From: Microbispora rosea
GTDB lineage: Bacteria; Actinomycetota; Actinomycetes; Streptosporangiales; Streptosporangiaceae
Reading direction: 5' to 3'
Assembly (NCBI RefSeq): GCF_900156315.1
Contig: NZ_FTNI01000019.1
Location: 121,390-185,389 of the forward strand
Length of the DNA stretch: 64,000 nt
In this document: positions 15,742-25,166 of the stretch, piece by piece
Layout: each line of letters starts with the position of its first letter
Position numbering within the stretch: position 1 is the first letter of the stretch
Position numbers and translations under genes: made by a program
The notes under the pieces: model-generated
The model's input: only the letters and a program-made list of their open reading frames with translations
What the model was told of the DNA's origin: nothing
The model's database searches: none

Positions 15742-16521
15742 ATGGATCTGAACGGAGCAGCAGCAATCATCTCGGGCGGTGCCAGCGGCCTCGGCGAGGC
15801 CACGGCCCGCGAGCTGGCCCGCGTGGGCGCGACCGTGGTCGTGGCCGACCTGAACGCGGAGCGCGGCAAGGCGCTGGCCGACGAGATCGGCGGCGTGTTC
15901 GCCCACACCGACGTGTCCGACGAGGCGTCGGTGCAGGCCGCGGTGGAGACGGCGGTCGCCACCGGCAAGCCGTTGCGCGCCGTGATCAGCAGCGCCGGCA
16001 TCGGCTGGGCGCAGCGCACCGTCGGACGGGACGGCTCCCCCCACGACCTGGCGTCCTACCGCAGGGTGATCGACGTCAACCTGATCGGCACCTTCAACCT
16101 CATGCGCATCGGCGCGGCGGCCATGGCCGCGACCGAGCCGGTGGACGAGGACGGCGCCCGCGGCGTCGTCATCAACACCGCGTCGGTGGCGGGCATCGAA
16201 GGTCAGACGGGCCAGGTGGCGTACTCCGCGTCCAAGGGCGGCATCATCGGCATGACCCTCCCCGCGGCCCGCGACCTCGCGGCCATCGGCGTCCGCGTGC
16301 TGACCATCGCCCCGGGCATCATCGACACCCCGATCTACGGGAAGATCGGCGACAAGAACGCCGAGGAGTTCAAGGCCAAGCTCATCGGGCCGGTGGCGTT
16401 CCCCAAGCGGCTCGGCAAGGCCTCCGAGTTCGGCCACCTGGTGCGCGCGCTGATCGAGAACGACTACATGAACGGCGAGGTCATCCGCTTCGACGGCGGC
16501 ATCCGCTTCCAGCCCAAGTAA
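15742..16521 (+). CDS. Short-chain dehydrogenase (3-hydroxyacyl-CoA dehydrogenase type)
   Basis: A 259-residue classical SDR. NAD motif SGGASGLGEATA (about 12-23), NTASVAG for the catalytic Ser region, and YSASKGGIIG with the YxxxK pair (about 165-169). The whole resembles 17-beta-HSD type 10/3-hydroxyacyl-CoA dehydrogenases. It is followed 15 bp later by a crotonase-family gene on the same strand; together they could carry the hydration and dehydrogenation steps of a fatty-acid or steroid side-chain beta-oxidation cycle. Confidence 0.85.
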   Translation: MDLNGAAAIISGGASGLGEATARELARVGATVVVADLNAERGKALADEIGGVFAHTDVSDEASVQAAVETAVATGKPLRAVISSAGIGWAQRTVGRDGSPHDLASYRRVIDVNLIGTFNLMRIGAAAMAATEPVDEDGARGVVINTASVAGIEGQTGQVAYSASKGGIIGMTLPAARDLAAIGVRVLTIAPGIIDTPIYGKIGDKNAEEFKAKLIGPVAFPKRLGKASEFGHLVRALIENDYMNGEVIRFDGGIRFQPK

Positions 16522-16536
16522 GCCGAGTGAGGTCAG

Positions 16537-17334
16537 GTGTCCGAGGTCAACTCCGGGCCGGCCGCCGAGCCGGACGAGGTACTCGTAGAGATCGTCGACG
16601 GCGGCGTGGCCGTCGTCACCATCAACCGGCCCAGGGCCAGGAACGCCGTGAACGGCGCGGTGGCGCGCGGGATCGCGGCCGCCCTGGACGAGCTGGACGA
16701 AAGTCCCGACGTGTCCGCGATCGTCCTCACCGGGGCCGGCGGCACGTTCTCCGCAGGCATGGACCTGAAGGGTTTCCTCACCGGTGACATGCCGGTGGTC
16801 GAGGGCCGGGGCTTCGGCGGCATCACCGAGGCGCCGCCGAAGAAGCCGATCCTCGCCGCGGTCGAGGGGTACGCGCTGGCCGGGGGCTTCGAGCTGGCGC
16901 TGTCGTGCGACATCGTCGTGGCGTCCGAGGAGGCCAAGTTCGGCCTGCCGGAGCCCAAGCGCGGCCTGGTCGCCGGCGCGGGCGGGATCATGCGGCTGCC
17001 GCGCCGGATCCCGTATCACGTCGCCATGGAGATCGCCCTCACCGGCGACCACTACCCGGCCGCCCGGCTGTACGAGCTGGGCCTGGTCAACCGGATCACG
17101 TACCCGGGCGAGGCGCTCAACGGCGCGCTCGAACTGGCCCGCACGATCGCCGCGAACGCGCCGCTGGCGCTCGCCGCGACCAAGCGGATCATCGTCGAGT
17201 CGGCCGACTGGTCGCGCGAGGAGATGTTCCGCAGGCAGGGCGAGATCATGGCGCCCGTCTTCGGCTCGAAGGACGCGATGGAGGGCGCGGCGGCCTTCGC
17301 CGAGAAGCGCGCTCCCGTCTGGAAGGGCGAGTGA
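16537..17334 (+). CDS. Enoyl-CoA hydratase/isomerase (crotonase) family protein
   Basis: A 265-residue crotonase. Oxyanion-hole segments GAGGTFSAGMDLKGF and GYALAGGFELALSCD, then SEEAKFGLPEPKRGLVAGAGG where catalytic Glu residues are expected. GTG 16537 follows GAGGTCAG closely; an ORF-internal later start would cut the domain. Probably co-transcribed with the SDR just upstream. Hydratase versus isomerase cannot be fixed by eye. Confidence 0.85.
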   Translation: MSEVNSGPAAEPDEVLVEIVDGGVAVVTINRPRARNAVNGAVARGIAAALDELDESPDVSAIVLTGAGGTFSAGMDLKGFLTGDMPVVEGRGFGGITEAPPKKPILAAVEGYALAGGFELALSCDIVVASEEAKFGLPEPKRGLVAGAGGIMRLPRRIPYHVAMEIALTGDHYPAARLYELGLVNRITYPGEALNGALELARTIAANAPLALAATKRIIVESADWSREEMFRRQGEIMAPVFGSKDAMEGAAAFAEKRAPVWKGE

Positions 17335-17355
17335 CCACACCCCTCGCAGGACCGT

Positions 17356-17384
17356 TCGGGGCGCTCCGGCCAGGGGCGCCCCGA
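17356..17384. terminator. Hairpin in the convergent gap after the crotonase gene
   Basis: TCGGGGCGC (17356-17364) pairs with GCGCCCCGA (17376-17384) across an 11-nt loop. It lies 20 bp past the crotonase stop and before the convergent SDR gene end. No T run, so termination is plausible but not certain. Confidence 0.5.
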
Positions 17385-17466
17385 GCCATCTCCGGGGGCG
17401 GCGGGTCAGCGCGAAACCGCGACAGCGCGAAACCGGGTCAGCGTGAGCCAGCCAGTACGAGCCGGG

Positions 17467-18375
17467 TCAGAGCGGGTCGCCGAGGGGACCGTGCTCCTCT
17501 TCCAGGACGTCGGCCCAGTGGGCGGCCCAGTCTGGCTGGGCGCCGTCCGCGTCGGTGAATCCGTACTCCTTGTACAGACCCCAGGTGGCCAGGGCGCGTC
17601 CGGTCTTGGTCATGACGCCGGGGTCGGCGGCCAGGGCGGCGACGGCCCGTCCCAGGTAGGCGGGGGTCTCGGAGTGGGCGAAGTGCGGATCCTGCGCGAC
17701 CGCGTCCCGCCAGGCGGCCTCGGTCACGCCGAAGTGGTCGAGCATCGCCTCCGAACGCAGGAAGCCCGGCGTCACGGCCACGGCCGCCACGCCGTACGGC
17801 TTCAGCTCGGCGGCCTGAGCGACGGCGAGGCGGATCACGGTGGACTTGGCGATGTCGTAGAAGAACGAGCCGCGATAGCGGGCGGTGTTGCCGTCGGTGA
17901 CCTCCACGACCAGGCCGCTCCGGCGGGCGACCATCAACGGAAGCGCGAACCTGCTCGTGACGATGTGCGTGTCCACCGCCCGGCGCAGCAACCGCAGGCC
18001 GGTGTCGAGGTCCTGCTCCCACAGGGGATGCTCCCAGTCGGTCAGCGCGTCGCCGCCCCACACCGAGTTGACCAGGACGTCGAGCCGCCCGTCCTGCTCG
18101 GCGGCGATGCGGTCGACCAGGGCGCGCACCTCCCCGGGGTCGCTGTGGTCGGTGCGCACGGCGATGCCGGTGCCGCCGGCGGCGGTGACCCGTGCCGCGG
18201 TCTCCTCGACGGTCTCCGGGCGGTCCAGGTCGGAGCGGCCGGCCGTGCTGCTGCGGCCGGTGACGTAGACCGTGGCGCCCGCGGCCCCGAGCTCGACGGC
18301 GATTCCGCGTCCGCCGCCCCGCGTGCCTCCGGCCACCAGGGCGACCTTCCCGGCGAGCGGCTGTCTGTCGTTCAC
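17467..18375 (-). CDS. SDR-family oxidoreductase
   Basis: A 302-residue SDR. Cofactor motif GGTRGGGRGIAVE near residue 18 is a Gly-rich variant, followed by VYVTGRSS (NADP-type Arg), LVNSVWGG, and the catalytic YDIAKSTVIRLA. The C-terminal extension (GRALATWGLYKEYGFTDADG) is usual for an actinobacterial subgroup of unknown substrate. GTG 18375 overlaps the TetR stop by GTGA, so this is the second gene of a TetR-SDR operon and probably regulated by that TetR. Confidence 0.82.
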   Translation of the reverse strand: MNDRQPLAGKVALVAGGTRGGGRGIAVELGAAGATVYVTGRSSTAGRSDLDRPETVEETAARVTAAGGTGIAVRTDHSDPGEVRALVDRIAAEQDGRLDVLVNSVWGGDALTDWEHPLWEQDLDTGLRLLRRAVDTHIVTSRFALPLMVARRSGLVVEVTDGNTARYRGSFFYDIAKSTVIRLAVAQAAELKPYGVAAVAVTPGFLRSEAMLDHFGVTEAAWRDAVAQDPHFAHSETPAYLGRAVAALAADPGVMTKTGRALATWGLYKEYGFTDADGAQPDWAAHWADVLEEEHGPLGDPL

Positions 18376-18974
18376 GACGTCTCCTTCGAACGGGTATAGG
18401 GCGACAGGAGCGCGGTGACCGCCCGCCGGAGCCGCTCCTGCAGCGTGCCCTGCCGGTCGAGAGCCCAGGTCAGGCCGGTGCCGGCGATCAGCGCCTGGAC
18501 GGACTCGGCCAGCGCGGCGGTGTCGGTCCCGGTCCGCAGCTCTCCTTCGGCCACCGCCTCGTCGAGCAGGGCCAGGATCGCCCTTCGCTGCGCCTCGTGG
18601 ACGGCCAGGGCGTACTCGTGCAGCTCCTGATCGGTGAGGTCCATGCACAAGAACGCCAGGTGGTTGGCGAAGCGCTCCGGGGTGTCCATGAGGGCCATCG
18701 ACTCCTCGGCCAGCGCCGTCAGCGCATCCAGAGACGAAGGACGCCTCCGCCGCAGCCGCTCGTGGTGAGCCTCCGCCTCGTGTGCGGACTGCCTCGCGAG
18801 CGCCACCAGCAGCCCCCGCTTGGACCCGAAGCGCTGCACGAGGGTGCCGGGCACGAGCCCCACCTCGTCGGCGACGGCGGCGAGGGTCAGCCCGGCGGGA
18901 CCCACCTTGCCGATCACCTCGGCCACCGCACGCAGGATCACCGAATCGTCCACTCCGCGGGGTCGTCCCGCCAC
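18372..18974 (-). CDS. TetR-family regulator
   Basis: A 200-residue regulator. HTH LTLAAVADEVGLVPGTLVQRFGSKRGLLVAL at about residues 29-58, and an all-helical ligand domain after it. The gene overlaps the downstream SDR by 4 nt. A strong AT-rich palindrome begins 16 bp upstream, fitting autorepression of the two-gene operon. Ligand unknown, but the SDR substrate or product is a natural candidate. Confidence 0.85.
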   Translation of the reverse strand: MAGRPRGVDDSVILRAVAEVIGKVGPAGLTLAAVADEVGLVPGTLVQRFGSKRGLLVALARQSAHEAEAHHERLRRRRPSSLDALTALAEESMALMDTPERFANHLAFLCMDLTDQELHEYALAVHEAQRRAILALLDEAVAEGELRTGTDTAALAESVQALIAGTGLTWALDRQGTLQERLRRAVTALLSPYTRSKETS

Positions 18975-18989
18975 CGGTCCCTCCCATTG

Positions 18990-19009
18990 ATAAATGACTG
19001 TTCATTTAT
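18990..19009. promoter_or_regulatory. TetR operator palindrome
   Basis: ATAAATGA (18990-18997), spacer CTGT, TCATTTAT (19002-19009): a perfect 8-bp inverted repeat, conspicuously AT-rich in this GC-rich DNA. It lies between the TetR-SDR operon start and the divergent rhomboid gene, 16 bp before the TetR GTG. Confidence 0.65.
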
Positions 19010-19108
19010 TAATACCGCCGTCTGGTCTCTCCTCGCAACCCGGCGGCATGATCCCGGTGGATCGGGGCAGTCCGCTCGTTTGTGAGCGGGACTGCGTACG
19101 GTGAAACC

Positions 19109-19729
19109 ATGAGTGATTCCGGGCCCGGGCTTCCCCGGCCGGGCCGGTCGATGCGGGAGCGGACGACCGCGCTGCTCACCGGTGCCCTCGGCAGCGCGAT
19201 CCTGATGATCGTGCTCGTCGCGGTGATGTGGGCGATCGAGATCGTCGACTACGTGGAGAACGGGCGGCTCGACAGGTACGGCATCATCGCCCACGAGCCG
19301 GACGGCCTGCCCGGGATCCTGTTCGCGCCGTTCCTGCACGCCGGGTTCGGCCATCTGATGGCGAACTCGGTGCCGCTGCTGATCCTGGGGTTCGTGGCCG
19401 CCATCAGGGGGATCGGCAGGTTTCTCGCGGCGAGCCTGGTCGTCATCCTGGTCAGCGGGCTGGGCGTGTGGTTCACCAGCCCGCCGGACACACTGACGAT
19501 CGGCGCGAGCGGCCTCGTCTTCGGATATTTCGGTTATGTGGTGGCCCGGGGATTGTTCGACCGCCGGACCCTCGACATCGTGCTCGGCGTCGTGGTCGCG
19601 GTGCTCTACTACTCGATCCTGTGGGGGGCCCTGCCCACCCAGCCGGGCGTCTCCTGGCAGGGCCACCTGTTCGGCCTCATCGGCGGCGTGATCGCCGCCT
19701 GGCTGCTACGCCGCCGCAGAGCGGCCTGA
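19109..19729 (+). CDS. Rhomboid-family intramembrane serine protease
   Basis: A 206-residue protein with about six membrane helices. The rhomboid signature is complete: GFGHLMANSVPLLILG (His and Asn of helix 2), GASGLVFGYFGY (GxSG nucleophile) and GHLFGLIGG (catalytic His). It should cleave membrane-protein substrates within or next to the bilayer; none can be named. ATG 19109 is preferred; GTG 19082 in frame would add nine residues and neither has a strong ribosome-binding site. Convergent with serC, separated by a terminator hairpin. Confidence 0.88.
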   Translation: MSDSGPGLPRPGRSMRERTTALLTGALGSAILMIVLVAVMWAIEIVDYVENGRLDRYGIIAHEPDGLPGILFAPFLHAGFGHLMANSVPLLILGFVAAIRGIGRFLAASLVVILVSGLGVWFTSPPDTLTIGASGLVFGYFGYVVARGLFDRRTLDIVLGVVVAVLYYSILWGALPTQPGVSWQGHLFGLIGGVIAAWLLRRRRAA

Positions 19730-19745
19730 CCCGCTAACGCGAGAA

Positions 19746-19771
19746 GGCCGACGGTCCGTGGACCGTCGGCC
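19746..19771. terminator. Bidirectional terminator hairpin between rhomboid gene and serC
   Basis: GGCCGACGGTCC (19746-19757), GT, GGACCGTCGGCC (19760-19771): a perfect 12-bp inverted repeat in the 67-bp convergent gap. Confidence 0.75.
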
Positions 19772-19796
19772 GGAGCGGCGGCCGCCGTGAGAACCG

Positions 19797-20918
<1,122 letters not shown>

Positions 20919-20947
20919 TCAAGCCTAGTGAGACCTGCGGATGCTCT

Positions 20948-20981
20948 AGACCATGGTCCGGATCGTGAGACATCATGGTCT
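20948..20981. promoter_or_regulatory. Inverted repeats in the serC/receptor-gene divergent gap
   Basis: AGACCATG (20948-20955) pairs with CATGGTCT (20974-20981), and the first arm lies in a perfect palindrome GACCATGGTC (20949-20958). The three GACCATG-type half-sites are about 26 bp apart. A regulator site for serC or the divergent gene is likely; the factor is unknown. Confidence 0.45.
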
Positions 20982-21038
20982 GGTTTTAAGATCACGTAGC
21001 ACCTCAAGAATGGACTCCGCCCCCCGGGAGACATCCGC

Positions 21039-23762
21039 GTGGCCGACCCGCACGCCGTAATCGAGGCACTGGTTCGCAGGCCGTTCTTCTGGCGCTCCGA
21101 CCGCCCCCTGCCCCTCGTTCTCGTGGTCGGCCGCGACGGCGGCGCCTTCGACGCGGCCCGGCGGCTCGCCGCGCCCTTCGAGGACTTCCTCCCGCAGGCC
21201 ACGGTCAGGGCGGGGGAGTACGACACGCTGCGCGAGCTGGTCGAGGCGCTGGCGGGGGAGCACGGGCAGCTCGGCAAGCCGGTCGGCGGCTCGTTCCTGC
21301 CGCCGCCGCGGTTTCCGCTCGTCCAGTTCGTGCTGTGGGCGCGCCGCCAGCGCGAGGAACCACCTCCGGGGGAGCCGGTCGACGTGCCCGGCCGGATCTG
21401 GCCGCCCGACCCCCAGTCGCGTACGGGCCAGGAGGCGTTCAAGGAGCGGCTCAAGGACTGGCGCAGGGGCAGGTACGGCGGCGACCGGGGGCGCAGGACC
21501 GCGGCGGACTTCCTCGGCCGCGCGGCCACCACCTGGGTGCCGGTGGGCACGCTCGCCGCCTGGTCGCTCGGTGGCGCCTCCGACCTGGTCGGCCTGATCC
21601 CGTGGGCGCTCGGCGTGCTCGTCGCCGTCGTCGGCACGTTGATCCAGGCCATGCTGTCGATCCGGGGGTCGTTCTTCAACGGCTGGTTCAGGAAGCAGCC
21701 CTACCTGGCCAGGAAGCCCTTCGAGCGCCTGCCGAAGTACGCGCTGCGCATCGCCAACGCGAGCGAGGCGGAGGTCGAGCGGCTGCTCGTCCACGCCTTG
21801 TGCCAGGACCTGCGCCAGGCCTACCAGAAGTGGCTGATCCCGTGGCCGAGCTGGGGGCGCGGCCTCTACGCGATGCTGGTCCTCGACGCGCGGTGGTCCG
21901 GCGACGTCAACGAGCGGTTCCTGCGCACGCTGGAGGAGTCGGTCGAGGAGACCGGGCTGCTGCCGCCGCTCCTGGTGATGGCCGCGGTGCCCGAGTCGTT
22001 CGCGCCGGGCCACCGCCCGGTCACCGCGGGCCGGCTGGCGGACCTGCCCGCGCTCGTGGCGGCGTGGCGGACGGCGGCGCGGCGGCGGGTGCCGCCGCTG
22101 CGGCTCATGGTCAGCACGCCCGAGATGCCGGTGGACGACGACTACCGGCCGCATCTGCTGGCCCCCCGGCTACGGGCGGTCGGCTACTGGTGCGTGATGG
22201 CGCTGCTGCTGATCGGCCCCGTCGTCCTGCTGGGACGCATTCAGCAGGACCGGAACGCGCACTGCGGCGGCCTGTTCTGGGTCGAGCGCATCGGCAAGGA
22301 GTGCGTCGGAGTCGTGAACGCCGGCGGCCCTTCCCCGGACGGGCTCTTCCCGTCGAAAGAGATAACGAAGCTGGTCGCCCAGATCGACCAGAACAACGCC
22401 CTGGCCAGGGAGGCCGGGACGTACGTGAGCGTGGTGCTGTTCGGCGAGTACTCCGTCGCGCAGGACCAGAACGACAGCGCGTTCGTCGGGGCACGGGCGG
22501 AGCTCACGGCGGTGCAGGAGTACCAGCAGGGCGTCTCGGGCGCGCCCCGCCTCCAGGTGCTGGTGGCCAACGCCGGCACGAACTTCGACCAGGGGCGGCG
22601 TACGGCGGAGCTCGTGAGCGAGATGGCGGCCGAGGACCCTCGCGTGCTCGGGGTGATCGGCTTCCAGCGCAGCGTCAGCGGCGTCGAGGACGCCATCCAG
22701 ACCCTGCACACGGCGAAGATCCCGATGCTGGTGACCACCGCGACGGCGGACCGGCTCGGGTATGTGCCGGACGGGTCCGCGGGCTCCGACTACCCCTCGC
22801 CGTACGTGTTCCGGCTGGGGTCGTCGAACCGGCGGCAGGCGCGGCTGGCCGTCCGGTTCGCCCGCGAGCGGCTCCTCGGTGCTGTGCCCGAGCCGACCGC
22901 GGTGGTCGTCAAGGACCAGACGGACAACGACAACTACACGAACAACCTCGCCGACGACTACGTGAGCGAGGCCCGGGCGGCGAAGATCAGGATCGCCGAA
23001 AGCGTCCCGTACAAGGACCGGGGGACCGGGATGGACATGGCGGTGAGCCGGGCCTGCGGCCGCCGGCCCGACCTGCTCCTCTACGCGGGGCGCGCGGCCG
23101 ACTTCCTCGACTTCCTCCGCTACGTCGAGGGCAAGGACTGCGGCAAGGAACAGATCAAGGTCCTCGCGGGCGACGACGTCATCAAGGCGGTGGCCAACAG
23201 CGGCGCCGCGATCGGCGACTACCGGCGTGTCCAGGTCTACTACGCGGCGCTGGCGAGCCGCGAACTGTGGCGTGACGGCGCGGCGGCGCCCACGGGTTTC
23301 GTCCAGGGCCTGCTGGGCGGCCGGCACGCGAAGGAGTCCGACGACAACCTCATCCTCAGCTACGACGCCGTCAAGCTGTTCTACGAGCGCGTCAACGCGG
23401 CCTACCGGGGCGGGCTGCCCAGCAGGGGAGACGTGCTCTACCAGATCTCCCTCGTCTCCCCGCGCGACAGGTGGAACGGTTCCAGCGGGGTGATCTCCTT
23501 CGGCGCCACCGTCCACGAGCCCGAGAACAAGGCCATCGCGATCCTGAAAGTGACCGATTCGGGGAAGTCCGAGGTCGCGGTGCGCTGCGGGCGCCTGGCG
23601 ACCACCGAGCCCGAGGACACCAGGAGCATCTGCCTGGACCTCGACGGGGAGCGCGCGGCCCAGAACGCGCCGGCGGCGGGCTCGCCCCCGGCCTCGCCCG
23701 GGAGCCGGCCCGCGAGCCCGTCCGCGCCGCCGGGCCGGGACGCCGCGGACTCCGGCCGATGA
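21039..23762 (+). CDS. Receptor-like membrane protein with extracytoplasmic periplasmic-binding domain
   Basis: A 907-residue protein of unusual plan. Residues 1-160 look cytosolic (VLVVGRDGGAFDAARRLAAPFEDF, perhaps a degenerate P-loop-like fold). Two helices at about 163-206, a second soluble part at 207-380 and a third helix at 381-399 (VGYWCVMALLLIGPVVLL) follow. Residues 400-850 resemble Leu/Ile/Val-type binding proteins (DPRVLGVIGFQRSVSG, YPSPYVFRLGSSNRRQ, DLLLYAGRAADFLDFLR). An Ala/Ser/Pro-rich tail ends the chain. No transporter genes are adjacent, so a ligand sensor is more likely than an importer subunit. GTG 21039 follows CGGGAG. Confidence 0.75.
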   Translation: MADPHAVIEALVRRPFFWRSDRPLPLVLVVGRDGGAFDAARRLAAPFEDFLPQATVRAGEYDTLRELVEALAGEHGQLGKPVGGSFLPPPRFPLVQFVLWARRQREEPPPGEPVDVPGRIWPPDPQSRTGQEAFKERLKDWRRGRYGGDRGRRTAADFLGRAATTWVPVGTLAAWSLGGASDLVGLIPWALGVLVAVVGTLIQAMLSIRGSFFNGWFRKQPYLARKPFERLPKYALRIANASEAEVERLLVHALCQDLRQAYQKWLIPWPSWGRGLYAMLVLDARWSGDVNERFLRTLEESVEETGLLPPLLVMAAVPESFAPGHRPVTAGRLADLPALVAAWRTAARRRVPPLRLMVSTPEMPVDDDYRPHLLAPRLRAVGYWCVMALLLIGPVVLLGRIQQDRNAHCGGLFWVERIGKECVGVVNAGGPSPDGLFPSKEITKLVAQIDQNNALAREAGTYVSVVLFGEYSVAQDQNDSAFVGARAELTAVQEYQQGVSGAPRLQVLVANAGTNFDQGRRTAELVSEMAAEDPRVLGVIGFQRSVSGVEDAIQTLHTAKIPMLVTTATADRLGYVPDGSAGSDYPSPYVFRLGSSNRRQARLAVRFARERLLGAVPEPTAVVVKDQTDNDNYTNNLADDYVSEARAAKIRIAESVPYKDRGTGMDMAVSRACGRRPDLLLYAGRAADFLDFLRYVEGKDCGKEQIKVLAGDDVIKAVANSGAAIGDYRRVQVYYAALASRELWRDGAAAPTGFVQGLLGGRHAKESDDNLILSYDAVKLFYERVNAAYRGGLPSRGDVLYQISLVSPRDRWNGSSGVISFGATVHEPENKAIAILKVTDSGKSEVAVRCGRLATTEPEDTRSICLDLDGERAAQNAPAAGSPPASPGSRPASPSAPPGRDAADSGR

Positions 23763-23779
23763 CGCGTCCGGACGCGCAA

Positions 23780-23809
23780 ACGGCCCGCTCCCCGGAAGGA
23801 GCGGGCCGT
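23780..23809. terminator. Bidirectional terminator between receptor gene and citrate synthase
   Basis: ACGGCCCGCTCC (23780-23791), loop CCGGAA, GGAGCGGGCCGT (23798-23809). A perfect 12-bp stem in the convergent gap. Confidence 0.8.
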
Positions 23810-23889
23810 CAAGCGTACGGTGTACGGGCGGGGCCCTGTGGTCTCTCGGAGCTTGTGGCACGCCGCAGGGCCGCGACCCGCGCCGAGGC

Positions 23890-24996
23890 TCAGGCCTTGC
23901 CGATGACCTCGGCGGCGCCGGGCACCTCGCTGATGGAGCGCTGCTTCGGGCCCACGTAGTCGGCGCTGGGGCGGACGAGCCTGCCCGTGCGCTTCTGCTC
24001 CAGGATGTGGGCGGCCCAGCCGGCGGTCCGGGCGCAGGTGAACATCGAGGTGAACATGTTCGACGGCACCTCGGCGAAGTCGAGGACCACCGCGGCCCAG
24101 TACTCCACGTTGGTCGCGAGGACCCGGTCCGGCTTGCGGGCGTGCAGCTCCTCGAGCGCGGCGGTCTCCAGCGCGGCCGCGACCTCGTAGCGGGGCGCGC
24201 CGAGCTCCTTGGCCGTACGCCGCAGCACGCGGGCGCGCGGGTCCTCGGCCCGGTAGACCCGGTGGCCGAAGCCCATGAGCCGCTGGCCCTTGTCCAGCTC
24301 GCTCTGGACGTACTTGCGGGCGTCACCCATCTTCTCGACGCCCTCGATCATGTGCAGCACCCGCGCCGGCGCGCCGCCGTGCAGCGGGCCGGACATCGCG
24401 CCCACCGCGCCCGACAGGGCGGCCGCCACGTCGGCGCCGGTGGAGGCGATGACGCGGGCGGTGAACGTCGAGGCGTTCATGCCGTGCTCCGCGGCCGACG
24501 TCCAATAGGCGTCGATGGCCTTCACGTGCTTCGGATCGGGCTCACCGCGCCAGCGGACCATGAACCGCTCGACGATGCTCTCGGCCTCGTCGACGCGCTT
24601 CTGCGGGACCATGGGCAGGCCCAGGCCACGGGCCGACTGCGCGACGAACGACAGAGCGGTCACCGAGGCGCGTGCGAGATCGTCGCGGGCCTGGTCGTCG
24701 TCGATGTCGAGCAGCGGGCGGAAGCCGTACGACGGCGCCAGCATGGCCAGCGCGCTCTGTACGTCTACTCGGATGTCGCCGGAATGGACGGGAAGTGGGT
24801 ACGGCTCCGCCGGGGGCAGGCCCGGCTGGAACGTGTTGTCGACGAGCAGGCCCCAGACGTGTCCATAGGAGACATTGCCCACGAGCTCTTCGATGTCGAC
24901 GCCCCGGTATCGCAGGGCGCCCCCTTCTTTGTCCGGTTCCGCGATCTCGGTCTCGAACGCCACCACGCCTTCGAGCCCGGGTTTGAAGTCGGACAT
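23890..24996 (-). CDS. citA: Citrate synthase, short (CitA/type 2-like) form
   Basis: A 368-residue citrate synthase condensing acetyl-CoA and oxaloacetate. Family residues H171 (EHGMNAS), H206 (GPLHGGAP), H245 (MGFGHRVYR) and D306 (VVLDFAEVP) are visible. The length is shorter than the roughly 430-residue GltA type and matches the second actinobacterial citrate synthase. ATG 24996 opens MSDFKPGLEGVVAFET. Single gene, divergent from pdxH; a 19-bp inverted repeat sits upstream and may be its control site. Confidence 0.9.
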   Translation of the reverse strand: MSDFKPGLEGVVAFETEIAEPDKEGGALRYRGVDIEELVGNVSYGHVWGLLVDNTFQPGLPPAEPYPLPVHSGDIRVDVQSALAMLAPSYGFRPLLDIDDDQARDDLARASVTALSFVAQSARGLGLPMVPQKRVDEAESIVERFMVRWRGEPDPKHVKAIDAYWTSAAEHGMNASTFTARVIASTGADVAAALSGAVGAMSGPLHGGAPARVLHMIEGVEKMGDARKYVQSELDKGQRLMGFGHRVYRAEDPRARVLRRTAKELGAPRYEVAAALETAALEELHARKPDRVLATNVEYWAAVVLDFAEVPSNMFTSMFTCARTAGWAAHILEQKRTGRLVRPSADYVGPKQRSISEVPGAAEVIGKA

Positions 24997-25049
24997 TCTC
25001 GGCCGCCTCCCTCTCTTGTGAAGTCCAGAGCCTTGATGTCGAGATACCG

Positions 25050-25068
25050 GCGGGTCAATTTAACCCGC
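25050..25068. promoter_or_regulatory. Inverted repeat upstream of citrate synthase
   Basis: GCGGGT-CAATTTA-ACCCGC, a 6-7-6 inverted repeat, lies 54 bp before the citrate synthase ATG in the 170-bp divergent gap. The size and symmetry suit a dimeric repressor. Which protein binds is unknown. Confidence 0.4.
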
Positions 25069-25166
25069 AGCGCCCGACTGCCGCGCCCCCGGCCCTACCC
25101 AACGGGGTTCCCCCAGGTGGGGGCCACCGAGCAAGATGTACGCCGAGCAGGCGAGAATACCGTTCC

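Noticed and set aside
17467..19005. Apparent single minus-strand frame spanning the SDR and TetR genes
   Set aside because: Its upstream half is an out-of-frame shadow of the TetR gene; the SDR begins at GTG 18375 and overlaps the TetR stop by GTGA.
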